Source: Martelella alba
GTDB lineage: Bacteria > Pseudomonadota > Gammaproteobacteria > Enterobacterales > Enterobacteriaceae
Assembly: GCF_005217455.1 (NCBI RefSeq)
Contig: NZ_SZPQ01000009.1
Coordinates: 1-64,000, forward strand
Direction: 5' to 3'
DNA: 64,000 nt
Positions within the stretch are counted from its first letter, which is position 1. Each line of letters begins with the position of its first letter. This document shows, piece after piece, positions 9,831-18,775 of the stretch. The translations under genes and the position numbers were made by a program. The notes beneath the pieces are model-generated. The model was not told the DNA's origin, did no database searches, and was given only the letters and a program-made list of their open reading frames with translations.

Positions 9831-10670
9831 TTAACCCTTGCTACCGCCGCTGGTGAGACCGCTCACCAGGAATTTTTGCAGCCAGATCGCAATAATCAGT
9901 GGCGGAATGGAAGCCAAAATGCCGACCGCGGCGATAAGTCCGTCGTCCGTGGCGCGCCCGGCGGTAAAACCGGCGATGGTCACCGGCAAGGTCTGGGCCT
10001 GGATATTATTGGTAAATAACAGCGCGTAGAAAAATTCATCCCAGGCCAGCAGCCAGCCGAACACGGTTGAGGCGGCGAGCGAGGGTTTGCCCAGCGGTAA
10101 CGTAATGCGCAGCAAAACCTGCCAGAATCGCAGACCATCCAGACGGGCCGCCTGTTCGATATCCCGTGGCAAAGCGTCGAACTGGTTTTTCAGCATCCAG
10201 GTGAGAAACGGCAGTATCAGCGAACAATACACCAAAATCAGGCCCAGATGGGTATTGAGCAGTCCCAGCCATTGCAGGATGAAGTACAGCGGCAGGACGA
10301 AGGCTACCGGCGGGACCATATAAATGGCCAGGCTGGCGGTTAGCCAGCCACCGCGCCCCGGATAGCGCGAAAAACCGAATGCCGCCGGTATCGCCAGCAG
10401 CAAGGAAATCAAAGTGGCGCCGGTGGCGGTCAGGATGCTATTGGCCAGCGCGTGCAAAAACAACTCGCCCGGTTGTCCTGGCGCCAGCGACAGCAAACGG
10501 CCGTAGCGGCTGAAATCCCATTGCCGCGGTAGCCACTCCAGCGGAACCCTGGCCAGATCCGCCGAGGAGCTGACGCTCATTAAAAACAGCCAACCCAGTG
10601 GCGCCACAATGGTTGTCGCCAGGACTAACGCCGCGAGATAACGCAGCAAGGTGTGGATGTGGCGTTTCAT
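9831..10670 (-). CDS. sugar ABC transporter permease (MalG type)
   Basis: Inner-membrane permease of the CUT1 carbohydrate family, about six membrane segments. The cytoplasmic EAA loop EQAARLDGLRFWQVLLRITLP contacts the ATPase. The start at 10670 (MKRHIHTLLRY) is chosen because its ATG overlaps the preceding permease stop by 4 bp (ATGA), a sign of translational coupling; the longer open frame would run 70 bp into that gene. It pairs with the MalF-type permease to form the channel. Confidence 0.92.
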   Translation of the reverse strand: MKRHIHTLLRYLAALVLATTIVAPLGWLFLMSVSSSADLARVPLEWLPRQWDFSRYGRLLSLAPGQPGELFLHALANSILTATGATLISLLLAIPAAFGFSRYPGRGGWLTASLAIYMVPPVAFVLPLYFILQWLGLLNTHLGLILVYCSLILPFLTWMLKNQFDALPRDIEQAARLDGLRFWQVLLRITLPLGKPSLAASTVFGWLLAWDEFFYALLFTNNIQAQTLPVTIAGFTAGRATDDGLIAAVGILASIPPLIIAIWLQKFLVSGLTSGGSKG

Positions 10671-11569
10671 TGCCAAACCTCCCGCCGGCGCTGGCGCGCC
10701 AGCATCAGCATATAGACGACGATCAGTATGCCGCACAACAGGGTCATCAAAATGGCATAGGCGGCGCCGCTGCCGGCGCGCAAATAGCTAAACGATTCCT
10801 GGTAGACGAAAAAGCTCAGCGTCTTGGTGCTATCCACCGGCCCGCCGCGGGTCATGACATAAATGATATCGAAAATCTTGAAGGCATCGATGGTACGCAG
10901 CACCAGCGCCACGCCCAGCGGACCGAGGATCGCCGGCAGGGTGATGGCGCGAAACCGCCGCCAGGCGGACGCGCCGTCGATACGGGCGGCTTCGAACAAA
11001 TCATCCGGAATGGTTTGCAATGCGGCCAGCGTCAAGAGCGTCACCAGCGGATAGTTTTTCCAGATATCGGCCGCCATCACGGCGTTTATGGCCGAATCGG
11101 GCGAGCCCAGCCAACTGCGGTAATGACTGATAAGGCCGAGTTGGGTCAGCAAGGCATTGACGCTGCCGTAATCCGGATTGAAATTAAGCCGCCACATCAT
11201 GGCGTTGACGATGGTCGGCAATGCCCAGGGCAGTATCACCAGTACCCGCAATAGGCCGCGGCCGTGGAATTTCTGGTTTAGCAATAGCGCCACCAACACG
11301 CCGATGACCCCCTCGCAGGCCACCGACACCACGGTGAAATATAACGTGCGCGCCAAAGCGGCCAAAAAATCGGGGTCGGTCAGGGCATAGACATAATTAT
11401 CAAAACCGACCGGCCGCGGCGGCGTCCCTCCGCCTATCAGCGCGGCGTCGGTGAAACTGAGCCACAGGGTTCGGGCCAGCGGCCAGGCGGTCAGTAAAAA
11501 CATCATCAGCAGCATGGGCGCCAGCAGTACCCATGCCTGACGACGCTCGCGTTGCGGCAAACTGAGCAT
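10667..11569 (-). CDS. sugar ABC transporter permease (MalF type)
   Basis: Inner-membrane permease of the CUT1 family. The product begins MLSLPQRERRQAWVLLAPML at 11569 with AAGGA 10 bp upstream; the longer frame would overlap the binding-protein gene by 119 bp and gives an Arg/Cys-rich tail unlike the family. The EAA loop EAARIDGASAWRRFRAITLP is intact. About six membrane segments are evident, with a periplasmic loop near GGTPPRPVGFDNYVYAL. It is co-transcribed with the binding-protein gene 13 bp upstream. Confidence 0.92.
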   Translation of the reverse strand: MLSLPQRERRQAWVLLAPMLLMMFLLTAWPLARTLWLSFTDAALIGGGTPPRPVGFDNYVYALTDPDFLAALARTLYFTVVSVACEGVIGVLVALLLNQKFHGRGLLRVLVILPWALPTIVNAMMWRLNFNPDYGSVNALLTQLGLISHYRSWLGSPDSAINAVMAADIWKNYPLVTLLTLAALQTIPDDLFEAARIDGASAWRRFRAITLPAILGPLGVALVLRTIDAFKIFDIIYVMTRGGPVDSTKTLSFFVYQESFSYLRAGSGAAYAILMTLLCGILIVVYMLMLARQRRREVWQ

Positions 11570-11582
11570 AACGGGGCAATCC

Positions 11583-12836
11583 TTAACGCAGACGATCGGC
11601 CGCCTTGGTCGCCGCCTGCATACCGGCCTCCGGCGTGACCTGGTTTTGCAGTACCTGTTGCAGATCCTGTTGCAGGATATTGGACAGGCGTGAATATTCA
11701 TCGGTCGCCGGACGCGACAGCATAACGTTCAGCGATTGTTTCGCTGCGGCGATAAGCGGTTCTTGCCCCTGCTGTACCGCGGGATCGTCGTAAGACGATT
11801 TCCAGATGGGCAGACTCAGGCGGGCATATTTGTCCTGCACCGGCTGGGAGGTCATATAGGTGATATATTGCCAGGCCTGTTCCGGATGCTGGCTGCCTTT
11901 GGCGATACCGAGACCCATTGAGCCGTTGACCGCCGAGACGTCGCCCGGCGTGGATCCGGGCGCCGGGATGATGCCCACCTCGCCCGCCACTTTACTCTGC
12001 TTCGGGTCGTTGGCCATGTTATACATATAGGTCCAGTTCAAGGCGAAGGCCGCGTCGCCGTTGGAAAAGGCTTTGCGGACGTCCTCTTCCAGGTATTCAC
12101 GCGAATTGGGGTTGGTCAGGCCCTTATCCAAGGTATCCTTCATGTAATTGACGGCCTGCATTGAACCGGGATTGGTGAAGTTGAATTTGCCGTGTTCGCT
12201 AAACCCCCCTTTGAACGCCGAAACCAGCGTGGTGTAATCGCAAATAAGGGCTTCGGCCTGCGACCAACTCCATACCAATGGGTATTTGACGATACCTTTT
12301 TGTTTCAGAATTTCCGATTGCTGTTCCACCTGTTGCCAGGTCTGCGGCGGGGCGGTGATGCCGGCCTTGTTTAACATGGCCTTGTTGTAATAGAGATATT
12401 TGGTGTCGAGAATCCAGGGCATGCCCCAGATTTTGTCTTTATAGGTCACGGTGCTCATGGCCCCGGAAAAAATTTTCTTACTGTCTTGCGGGTTGATCCG
12501 CGCGGTGACATCTTGCAACAGACCGAATTTATAAAACTCGGCGGGCCAGATGGCATCGAACAATACCACATCATAGCCGTTGCCGCCGGCCCCCCTGGCC
12601 GCGACAATCTTGTCGTGCAGGGCTTCATAGGGCACAAATTCAAGATTAACGTCGATATCGGGGTGCTGTTTAGTGAAATCGGCCGTCATGGCGCGGATAT
12701 CGTTTTCGCTGTATGCGGCCTGGGTCATAAACAAGGCGTTGATTTGCGTTTTCGCCAGGGCTTGCGCCGATAGCCCCAGCGAGAGGACCGACAAGGCGCA
12801 AAAGGTCAGGGCAGGGCACAATCTCTTTATCTTCAT
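11583..12836 (-). CDS. periplasmic sugar-binding protein (family 1)
   Basis: Extracytoplasmic solute-binding protein of the MalE/UgpB superfamily, 417 residues. The start at 12836 gives a classical signal peptide (MKIKRLCPALTFCALS, hydrophobic core, cleavage after ALA); GGAGAGAG precedes it. The mature part shows the family features YDVVLFDAIWPAEF, KIWGMPWILDTKYLYYNKAML and the VNGSMGLGIAKGSQHPEQAW block. It heads the operon binding protein - permease - permease - kinase - ATPase. A palindromic site thought to bind the ROK regulator lies 46 bp before its start. The ligand is unknown. Confidence 0.93.
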   Translation of the reverse strand: MKIKRLCPALTFCALSVLSLGLSAQALAKTQINALFMTQAAYSENDIRAMTADFTKQHPDIDVNLEFVPYEALHDKIVAARGAGGNGYDVVLFDAIWPAEFYKFGLLQDVTARINPQDSKKIFSGAMSTVTYKDKIWGMPWILDTKYLYYNKAMLNKAGITAPPQTWQQVEQQSEILKQKGIVKYPLVWSWSQAEALICDYTTLVSAFKGGFSEHGKFNFTNPGSMQAVNYMKDTLDKGLTNPNSREYLEEDVRKAFSNGDAAFALNWTYMYNMANDPKQSKVAGEVGIIPAPGSTPGDVSAVNGSMGLGIAKGSQHPEQAWQYITYMTSQPVQDKYARLSLPIWKSSYDDPAVQQGQEPLIAAAKQSLNVMLSRPATDEYSRLSNILQQDLQQVLQNQVTPEAGMQAATKAADRLR

Positions 12837-12881
12837 GACTCTCTCCGGGAACAGTAATGATGGGGGTTGGGGCAATCATTA

Positions 12882-12894
12882 AATCAATTTGATT
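12882..12894. promoter_or_regulatory. palindromic operator O1, probable ROK-regulator site
   Basis: AATCAATTTGATT is a perfect 6+1+6 palindrome, within a wider block (ATTAAATCAA...TTGATTGCT) repeated at 13025-13042. It is 46 bp upstream of the binding-protein start, suitable for repression. Such AT-rich palindromes are typical ROK (NagC/Mlc-like) targets. Confidence 0.65.
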
Positions 12895-13027
12895 GCTTTA
12901 ATAGCCGGACACAACCGCCGCGCTTCCATCTTGTGACGGCTATCGCGATGTCGTCTCTCTCTCGCAGGGGGCTATTGCGGTAATCATGTGCAATTGCCAT
13001 GCCGAAAACGGCCATTTGGGTTTATTA

Positions 13028-13040
13028 AATCAAATTGATT
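13028..13040. promoter_or_regulatory. palindromic operator O2, probable ROK-regulator site
   Basis: AATCAAATTGATT is the same palindrome as O1 read with the opposite central base, 160 bp before the ROK gene. The centres are 146 bp apart, close to 14 helical turns, which would suit DNA looping by a tetrameric or paired ROK protein. Confidence 0.65.
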
Positions 13041-13199
13041 GCTAAATAATGCCTATCCTGCAAAATGCAATGAGGCGGCATTAACCCTTATCCGCCGGCG
13101 CCGTGACCGCGCGCCGTCAATAAACAGGCGGTTGGCGGGGTGACGAGTCAAGGGCATCGTTGCATACTGGCAACAAACCAGCGGCAATTTAGGAAGTGA

Positions 13200-14372
13200 A
13201 TGAAGAATTCAGGCACGAATCTGGAACATGCCAGAGCGCATAACAGGCGGGTAATCATTGAGGCCATCCGGCTAAAAGGCGAGCTGACGCGGGCGGAACT
13301 GGCGCGATTAACCGCGCTGACGCCGCAGACCGTTTCCAATATTGTCGCCGAGCTACAGCAGGCCGGGATCCTCTCCTCGCACCTGCCGCGCCATATCGGC
13401 GGGCGCGGCCAACCGGCGGTGCCCATCACCTTAAATCCCGATAGCGCCTATTCCATCGGCATCCATCTTGATCACCAGACTTTGCTGATGGTGCTGGTGG
13501 ATCTGACCGGTCATGTGCGCTTCCGGCGCCTTTGTTTGGTGCATAAGCCCCAACCGGGTGCGACGCTTGCGTTAATTGAGCAATTGCTGGGGGAAATGAA
13601 ACAGCGCATGTCCATCGACTGGCGCAAATTACTGGGCATCGGGGTGGTCATGCCGGGACCTTTTGGCGTCGAGGGTATTTCGTCCCAAGGGCCGACGACC
13701 TTGCATGGCTGGGAGGAAGTGGATGTGGCGGCGGAATTGTCCCGCGCCAGCGGGTTGCCCGTGACGCTGGAAAACGACGCTACCGTGGCGGCCATTGGCG
13801 AACGCTTTCACGGCGTGGCCAAGCAGCTGGATTCCTTTATTTATCTTTATATCGGCGCCGGCCTGGGAGCGGGTATTTTCACCCGCGGGCATATCTACAC
13901 CGGTCATGCCCACAACGCCGGCGAAGTCGGCCATATGGTGGTACGGCCGGGAGGTAGGCCTTGCGCCTGCGGCAATCAGGGGTGCCTTGAGCGGTATCTT
14001 TCGTTACAGGCCGCCTATGAGACCTGCGGTCTTAATCCGATGACGGCCATGCCCGAGGATTTGCTTTTGGTAGAAGCGTCCGTGTTCGACCGCTTTGTCG
14101 AATCGGCGTTGCCGGCCGCCCGTCAGGGGATCAATATTCTCGAATGCCTGTTTGATGCGGAGACGGTGATCATCGGCGGTTTAATGCCGCATCCGCTGGT
14201 GGAAAAGATCGTCCGGCGCCTGTCGCCGCTGCTGCGCTCGGTGCGCAGTATGTATCCGGACGATTATCGTGTCAGGATCGGTATGACCGGCACGGATACC
14301 GCCGCCCTGGGGGCGGCGGCATTGCCGATTTTCGATGAGTTCAATCCGCAGTATGACGTGCTGTTGAAATAA
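13200..14372 (+). CDS. ROK-family transcriptional regulator
   Basis: The 390-residue protein has an N-terminal winged HTH (residues about 12-60, RAELARLTALTPQTVSNIV) and a ROK sugar-binding domain: ENDATVAAIGE near 195, the AGEVGHMVV block, and the zinc-binding motif CACGNQGCLE around 257-266. This is the NagC/Mlc/XylR class of sugar-responsive regulators. AGGAAG sits 5 bp before the ATG. It is divergent from the sugar ABC operon and probably represses it through the paired palindromes until the sugar is present. It ends 11 bp from the convergent yhdZ stop with no terminator visible. Confidence 0.93.
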   Translation: MKNSGTNLEHARAHNRRVIIEAIRLKGELTRAELARLTALTPQTVSNIVAELQQAGILSSHLPRHIGGRGQPAVPITLNPDSAYSIGIHLDHQTLLMVLVDLTGHVRFRRLCLVHKPQPGATLALIEQLLGEMKQRMSIDWRKLLGIGVVMPGPFGVEGISSQGPTTLHGWEEVDVAAELSRASGLPVTLENDATVAAIGERFHGVAKQLDSFIYLYIGAGLGAGIFTRGHIYTGHAHNAGEVGHMVVRPGGRPCACGNQGCLERYLSLQAAYETCGLNPMTAMPEDLLLVEASVFDRFVESALPAARQGINILECLFDAETVIIGGLMPHPLVEKIVRRLSPLLRSVRSMYPDDYRVRIGMTGTDTAALGAAALPIFDEFNPQYDVLLK

Positions 14373-14383
14373 CGCGTCACGGT

Positions 14384-15145
14384 TTAATGCAGGATTTGCG
14401 ACAGGAACGCGCGGGTACGCTCGGACTTTGGCTGGGTGAAGAAGGCGTCCGGCGACGCTTCCTCGACAATCTCCCCGCGGTCCATGAAAATGACCCGATC
14501 GGCCACCGTCCGGGCGAAGCCCATTTCGTGGGTGACGCATAACATGGTCATTCCGTCGTTGGCCAGGCTTATCATGGTATCCAGCACTTCTTTGACCATT
14601 TCCGGATCCAAAGCCGAAGTGGGTTCGTCGAACAGCATGATTTTGGGTTTCATGCACAGCGAGCGGGCAATAGCCACCCGTTGCTGCTGGCCGCCGGATA
14701 ACTGGCCCGGAAATTTGTGGGCATGCTCGGCGATCCGCACCCGTTCCAGAAAATGCATCGCCAGTTCCTCCGCCTCCTTGCGCGCCATTTTCCTGACCCA
14801 TATGGGCGCCAGGGTACAGTTCTGCATGACGGTCAAATGGGGAAACAGATTGAAATGCTGGAATACCATGCCCACTTCCGCCCGCACCCGCTCAATATTG
14901 CGCAGATCGTCGTCCAGCAGAGTGCCGTCCACCACGATGGTGCCGCGCTGATGCTCCTCGAGGTGGTTGATGCAACGGATGGTGGTGGATTTGCCGGAGC
15001 CGGACGGACCGCACAGGACGATGCGCTCGCCGGCCTTCACCTGTAAATTGATGTCTTTCAGGACATGGAACTGGCCATACCATTTGTTGACGTTTTCCAG
15101 CGTAATCATCAATTGTTCTGCCGGGGTGGCGTTATTGTCGCTCAT
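14384..15145 (-). CDS. yhdZ: amino-acid ABC transporter ATP-binding protein
   Basis: ATPase of the polar amino-acid importer YhdWXYZ (AapJQMP family). The 253-residue product has Walker [10 protein letters not shown], the signature [12 protein letters not shown] and Walker [16 protein letters not shown], and E. coli YhdZ length. It is the last gene of the leftward yhdWXYZ operon, 8 bp after yhdY. In E. coli this gene's 3' end faces an rrn operon; here it faces the ROK gene and, 14 kb away, a 5S rRNA end. Confidence 0.95.
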   Translation of the reverse strand: MSDNNATPAEQLMITLENVNKWYGQFHVLKDINLQVKAGERIVLCGPSGSGKSTTIRCINHLEEHQRGTIVVDGTLLDDDLRNIERVRAEVGMVFQHFNLFPHLTVMQNCTLAPIWVRKMARKEAEELAMHFLERVRIAEHAHKFPGQLSGGQQQRVAIARSLCMKPKIMLFDEPTSALDPEMVKEVLDTMISLANDGMTMLCVTHEMGFARTVADRVIFMDRGEIVEEASPDAFFTQPKSERTRAFLSQILH

Positions 15146-15153
15146 ATTTCACC

Positions 15154-16266
15154 TCAATGCTTTAAAGAATGCCCGGTATGGAAACGTCTTTCCAAATGCT
15201 GGCTATAGCGGGACATGCCGAAACAGAAAATCCAGTAGACAAGGGCGGCGAAGACATAACCCTCCGTCGACATTCCGAGCCAGGCCGGATCGACAGTGGC
15301 TTGCTGAACGCTGCTGAACAAATCGAACAAACCGATGATGACCACCAGGCTGGTATCTTTGAACAGCTCGATAATGGTATTGACCAGGTTGGGGATGACG
15401 ATTTTCAATGCCTGGGGCAGGATCACCAGCGCCTGGGTCTTCCAATAGCCGAGCGCCAGGGATTCGGCCGCCTCGTACTGGCCCTTGGGCAACGCCTGCA
15501 GACCGCCGCGCACCACCTCCGCCACATAGGCGGACTGAAACAGGATAACGCCGACCAGCGCGCGGATCAGTTTATCGATATTGGTGCCTTCCGAGAGAAA
15601 CAGCGGCAACATCACGGACGACATAAACAGCACGGTGATAAGCGGCACGCCGCGCCATAATTCAATGAAGATAATGGAGAACCATTTTACCACCGGCATC
15701 TTCGAACGACGGCCCAGCGCCAGCAGTATGCCCAGCGGCAATGCGCCGCTAATACCCACCGATGAGATAATCAGCGTCAGCGTCAGCCCGCCCCATTGCC
15801 GGGTTTCCACCCGCGACAAGCCCAAAAAGCCGCCGTAAAGCATCACCCAGGTAAAGAGGGGGAAGGCGATGACCCAGCAGGCGATATAGCGTCCGCGCCG
15901 GGGCATGGCGCGCCAGAAGAAGGGCCAGGCGGTCAGTAGCAAAACCACCAGCACGGTATTGATACGCCAGCGCTGTCCCATGGGGTACAGACCGTACATA
16001 AATTGCCCGAACCGGGCATGGATAAAGACCCAACAGGCCCCGTCCCGGGTACAGTCGGCACGGGTGGCGCCCGTCCAGTTGGCCTGGAATACCAGCCAGT
16101 TGAGCAACGGCGGGATACAAACCCACAACAGCCAGAGGCACAAAAGCGTCACGATACTGTTGGTCACGTTGGAAAACAGGTTTTGCCTCACCCAGGTCAA
16201 GGCCAACGCCAGCCGGCTGCGGGATGCGGTCGCTACGGGTTCGTTATGAGATAAAGTCATGGTCAT
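15154..16266 (-). CDS. yhdY: amino-acid ABC transporter permease
   Basis: Inner-membrane permease, 370 residues, close to E. coli YhdY and AapM. It has an N-terminal extension with membrane segments, the family loop ANWTGATRADCTRDGACWVF in the periplasm, and the HAAA-type permease domain with EAAESLALGYWKTQALVILPQ. GGGAAA precedes the ATG, and a second ATG two codons on is possible. It works with YhdX as the channel of a general polar amino-acid importer. Confidence 0.95.
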   Translation of the reverse strand: MTMTLSHNEPVATASRSRLALALTWVRQNLFSNVTNSIVTLLCLWLLWVCIPPLLNWLVFQANWTGATRADCTRDGACWVFIHARFGQFMYGLYPMGQRWRINTVLVVLLLTAWPFFWRAMPRRGRYIACWVIAFPLFTWVMLYGGFLGLSRVETRQWGGLTLTLIISSVGISGALPLGILLALGRRSKMPVVKWFSIIFIELWRGVPLITVLFMSSVMLPLFLSEGTNIDKLIRALVGVILFQSAYVAEVVRGGLQALPKGQYEAAESLALGYWKTQALVILPQALKIVIPNLVNTIIELFKDTSLVVIIGLFDLFSSVQQATVDPAWLGMSTEGYVFAALVYWIFCFGMSRYSQHLERRFHTGHSLKH

Positions 16267-16275
16267 GGATTTCCC

Positions 16276-17454
16276 TTAGCGCTCAACCAATGCTTTACGC
16301 CGGTTATAGACATTCATGAGGAAAGAAATCGTCAGGCTGATGATCAGATAAACCGACATGGTCATGGCGATGGTTTCAATCGCCTGTCCGGTCTGATTCA
16401 GTACCGTCCCGGCAAACAGCGACACCATATCCGGATAACCGATTGCCGCCGCCAGGGAGGAGTTTTTGACAATATTAAGATATTGATTGGTGAGCGGCGG
16501 GATAATGACCCGCATTGCCTGGGGCAATATGACCTTGTTCAACGTTACCGGATTGGGCAGCCCCAGGGAGCGCGCCGCTTCGTGTTGGCCATAAGGCACC
16601 GACTGGATGCCGGCCCGCATGATCTCGGCGATAAAACTGGAGGTATAAATGGACAACGCCAGCGCCAACGCGGCCAGTTCGGGGATAAGCGCCATGCCGC
16701 CGCGAAAGTTGAAACCGCGCAGCGCCGGTATGTCCCAATGCACGGCGGCGCCGAAGAAGAACTGGCCGAGGGCGGGCAACGCTATCAATAGCAGGATGAT
16801 CCAGGGCCAACTGCGGCGGAGTTCGCCGGTGGCCATCTGATGCCGGGAGTTGATACGATAAAGCGCCACGGCGACGACGATGGCGATGACCAGGGCGACA
16901 AACGTCGGCCATGCGCCGGCGCTGGCCAGCGGCATGGGAAGATAAAGGCCGCGGTTGCTCAGGAAAATCACATCGAAGGCGTCGACGGCCTGACGCGGAC
17001 CGGGCAGATTGCGCAGCACGGCGAAGTACCAGAAAAATACCTGCAGCAACAGCGGAATGTTACGGAAAGTCTCGATGTAGATAGTGGAAAGTTTGCGTAA
17101 CAACCAGTTATCGGAAAGCCTGGCCAACCCGACGAAAAAACCTATCACGGACGCAAAAACAATCGACAACGCGGAAACCAGCAGGGTATTGAGCAGGCCG
17201 ATAATAAACACCCGTCCATAGGTGTCGCCATCCTGGAAGGAAATCAGATGCTGCACGATGCCGAAACCGGCGGGATCGCTTAGAAAGCCGAAGCCGGACG
17301 TGATGCCGCTGTGTCTGAGGTTGGTTAGCGTGTTGTGAAGGATGTAGCCGGCAAACGCGAAGAGTACCACGACCGCCACAACCTGATACACCCAGGCGCG
17401 GATAGCCGGATTGGTCAGGGAAAAACCGCTTTTTGCGATTCGGCGTTGTTGCAT
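16276..17454 (-). CDS. yhdX: amino-acid ABC transporter permease
   Basis: Inner-membrane permease of the AapQ type. The start at 17454 (MQQRRIAKSGFSLTNPAIR) matches the E. coli protein length (about 392); the longer open frame adds 13 residues lacking homology and reaches toward the intercistronic hairpin. Conserved blocks include ETFRNIPLLLQVFFWYFAVL and the coupling loop EAARSLGLPNPVTLNKVILPQ. It is separated from yhdW by 81 bp containing a strong hairpin, and lies 9 bp before yhdY. Confidence 0.95.
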   Translation of the reverse strand: MQQRRIAKSGFSLTNPAIRAWVYQVVAVVVLFAFAGYILHNTLTNLRHSGITSGFGFLSDPAGFGIVQHLISFQDGDTYGRVFIIGLLNTLLVSALSIVFASVIGFFVGLARLSDNWLLRKLSTIYIETFRNIPLLLQVFFWYFAVLRNLPGPRQAVDAFDVIFLSNRGLYLPMPLASAGAWPTFVALVIAIVVAVALYRINSRHQMATGELRRSWPWIILLLIALPALGQFFFGAAVHWDIPALRGFNFRGGMALIPELAALALALSIYTSSFIAEIMRAGIQSVPYGQHEAARSLGLPNPVTLNKVILPQAMRVIIPPLTNQYLNIVKNSSLAAAIGYPDMVSLFAGTVLNQTGQAIETIAMTMSVYLIISLTISFLMNVYNRRKALVER

Positions 17455-17487
17455 GTGGAAAGCCTCAGAAAAGAAAGATCTACTGAA

Positions 17488-17514
17488 AAACACTGGCGCG
17501 CGGCGCCAGTGTTT
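17488..17514 (-). other. yhdW-yhdX intercistronic hairpin (attenuator)
   Basis: Perfect 12-bp inverted repeat (AAACACTGGCGC / GCGCCAGTGTTT) with a 3-nt loop, between the binding-protein and permease genes. Such hairpins usually protect the upstream transcript or partly stop transcription, so that more binding protein than permease is made. The role here is inferred from position. Confidence 0.8.
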
Positions 17515-17535
17515 CCGCCTGTTGGGCTGTTATTA

Positions 17536-18561
17536 TTAACGTACCGGCGGCGCGTATTGGATACCGCCTTGATTCCATAACGCGTTCAGGCCGCGTTTGA
17601 TTTTCAGCGGGCTGCCCTGGCCGACATTGCGTTCGAAGCTCTCGCCATAGTTCCCTACTTCCTTGACGATGTTGTACGCCCAGTTATTCGGCAGTTTCAG
17701 TTGTTCGCCGTAATTACCTTCTTTGCCCAGGAAGTGGGCCATATCAGGCGTGGTCGGATTGGCGGCCAACTGATCGACGTTTTTGGAGGTGATACCCATT
17801 TCTTCGGCATCCAGCATGGCGAACAGCGACCATTTGACGATGGCGAACCAGTCGTCGTCGCCGCGACGCACCACCGGTCCCAGCGGCTCTTTCGAGATAA
17901 CTTCCGGCAATACCACGTAATCATCGGGCTTGCCCAGTTTGATGCGCAGGGCGTAAAGTTGCGATTGGTCGGAAGACAGCGTATCGCAGCGGCCGGATTC
18001 CAGCGCTTTGGCGGTTTCGTCGGAACGGTCGAACGTCAACGGGGTATACTGCATTTTATGCGATTTGAAATAGTCGGCCACGTTCAGTTCGGTATCGGTG
18101 CCGGACTGTAGACAAACGGTGGCGCCGTCCAGATCCTTGGCGCTCTTCAAACCGGCTTTCTTTTTGGTCAAGAAGCCGATGCCGTCATAGTAATTGACGC
18201 CGGCGAAGACAATACCCATGGAGGCATCGCGGGAGGAGGTCCAGGTCGTGTTGCGGGACAGCAGATCTACCTCGCCCGATTGCAGGGCGGTAAACCGTTC
18301 CTTGGCGGTCAGCGGGGTGTATTTTACTTTATTGGCATCGCCGAACACGGCGGCGGCAACCGCCCGGCACACATCGACATCGATCCCGGTGAATTTACCG
18401 CTGGCATCGGCATAGGAAAAGCCGGGCAGACCGTCGCTGATACCGCATTGTACAAAACCTTTTTTCTTAACCGCATCCAATGTCGCGCCCGCATGTGCCT
18501 GATTAGCAGCCGCGAACAAGGTTGCCGCGGCGACTAATGTGGAAATCATAATTTTTTTCAT
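17536..18561 (-). CDS. yhdW: periplasmic amino-acid-binding protein
   Basis: Solute-binding protein of the YhdWXYZ importer, 341 residues, matching E. coli YhdW almost end to end: signal peptide MKKIMISTLVAAATLFAAA with cleavage after AHA, then VKKKGFVQCGISDGLPGFSY, SRNTTWTSSRDA and the C-terminus LWNQGGIQYAPPVR. AGGA lies 6 bp before ATG. It heads the operon. A consensus sigma-54 promoter and an NtrC-type site lie upstream, so it should be induced by nitrogen limitation, as reported for E. coli yhdWXYZ. Confidence 0.96.
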   Translation of the reverse strand: MKKIMISTLVAAATLFAAANQAHAGATLDAVKKKGFVQCGISDGLPGFSYADASGKFTGIDVDVCRAVAAAVFGDANKVKYTPLTAKERFTALQSGEVDLLSRNTTWTSSRDASMGIVFAGVNYYDGIGFLTKKKAGLKSAKDLDGATVCLQSGTDTELNVADYFKSHKMQYTPLTFDRSDETAKALESGRCDTLSSDQSQLYALRIKLGKPDDYVVLPEVISKEPLGPVVRRGDDDWFAIVKWSLFAMLDAEEMGITSKNVDQLAANPTTPDMAHFLGKEGNYGEQLKLPNNWAYNIVKEVGNYGESFERNVGQGSPLKIKRGLNALWNQGGIQYAPPVR

Positions 18562-18656
18562 AAAGCATCCTGTGAGGCAAAAAAAAATATCGAATGGTTT
18601 TGATGCACCTTAGCTGCGCACCCGTCCTGTCTATGGCGTGTCGCCAGTAACCTCAT

Positions 18657-18672
18657 AGCAAAGGCAATGCCA
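18657..18672 (-). promoter_or_regulatory. sigma-54 promoter of yhdWXYZ
   Basis: On the minus strand TGGCATTGCCTTTGCT fits the sigma-54 consensus TGGCAYR-N4-TTGCW at every defined base, with GG and GC ten bases apart. It is 96-111 bp upstream of the yhdW start. E. coli yhdWXYZ belongs to the NtrC/sigma-54 nitrogen regulon, which supports the call. Confidence 0.85.
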
Positions 18673-18775
18673 ATATGGCAAGCGCCGGCCTGACGCCTAA
18701 GGCGGTGATAATGTCCCATTTTATGGCACAAAAAACGCGCATTCGCGATCCAAAACCGTGCGTTTGTCCTTTTTA

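Larger units (their letters stand above)
12837..13199. promoter_or_regulatory. divergent promoter region, sugar operon / ROK regulator
   Basis: This 363-bp gap between divergent genes contains two copies of the palindrome AATCAA-W-TTGATT (listed separately). A weak CRP-like sequence, TGTGACGGCTATCGCG, is at 12932-12947; only its left half is good. No other gene is visible. Confidence 0.7.

Noticed and set aside
12932-12947. CRP site in the sugar/ROK promoter region
   Set aside because: Only the left half-site (TGTGA) is good; kept as a remark but not listed as a feature.
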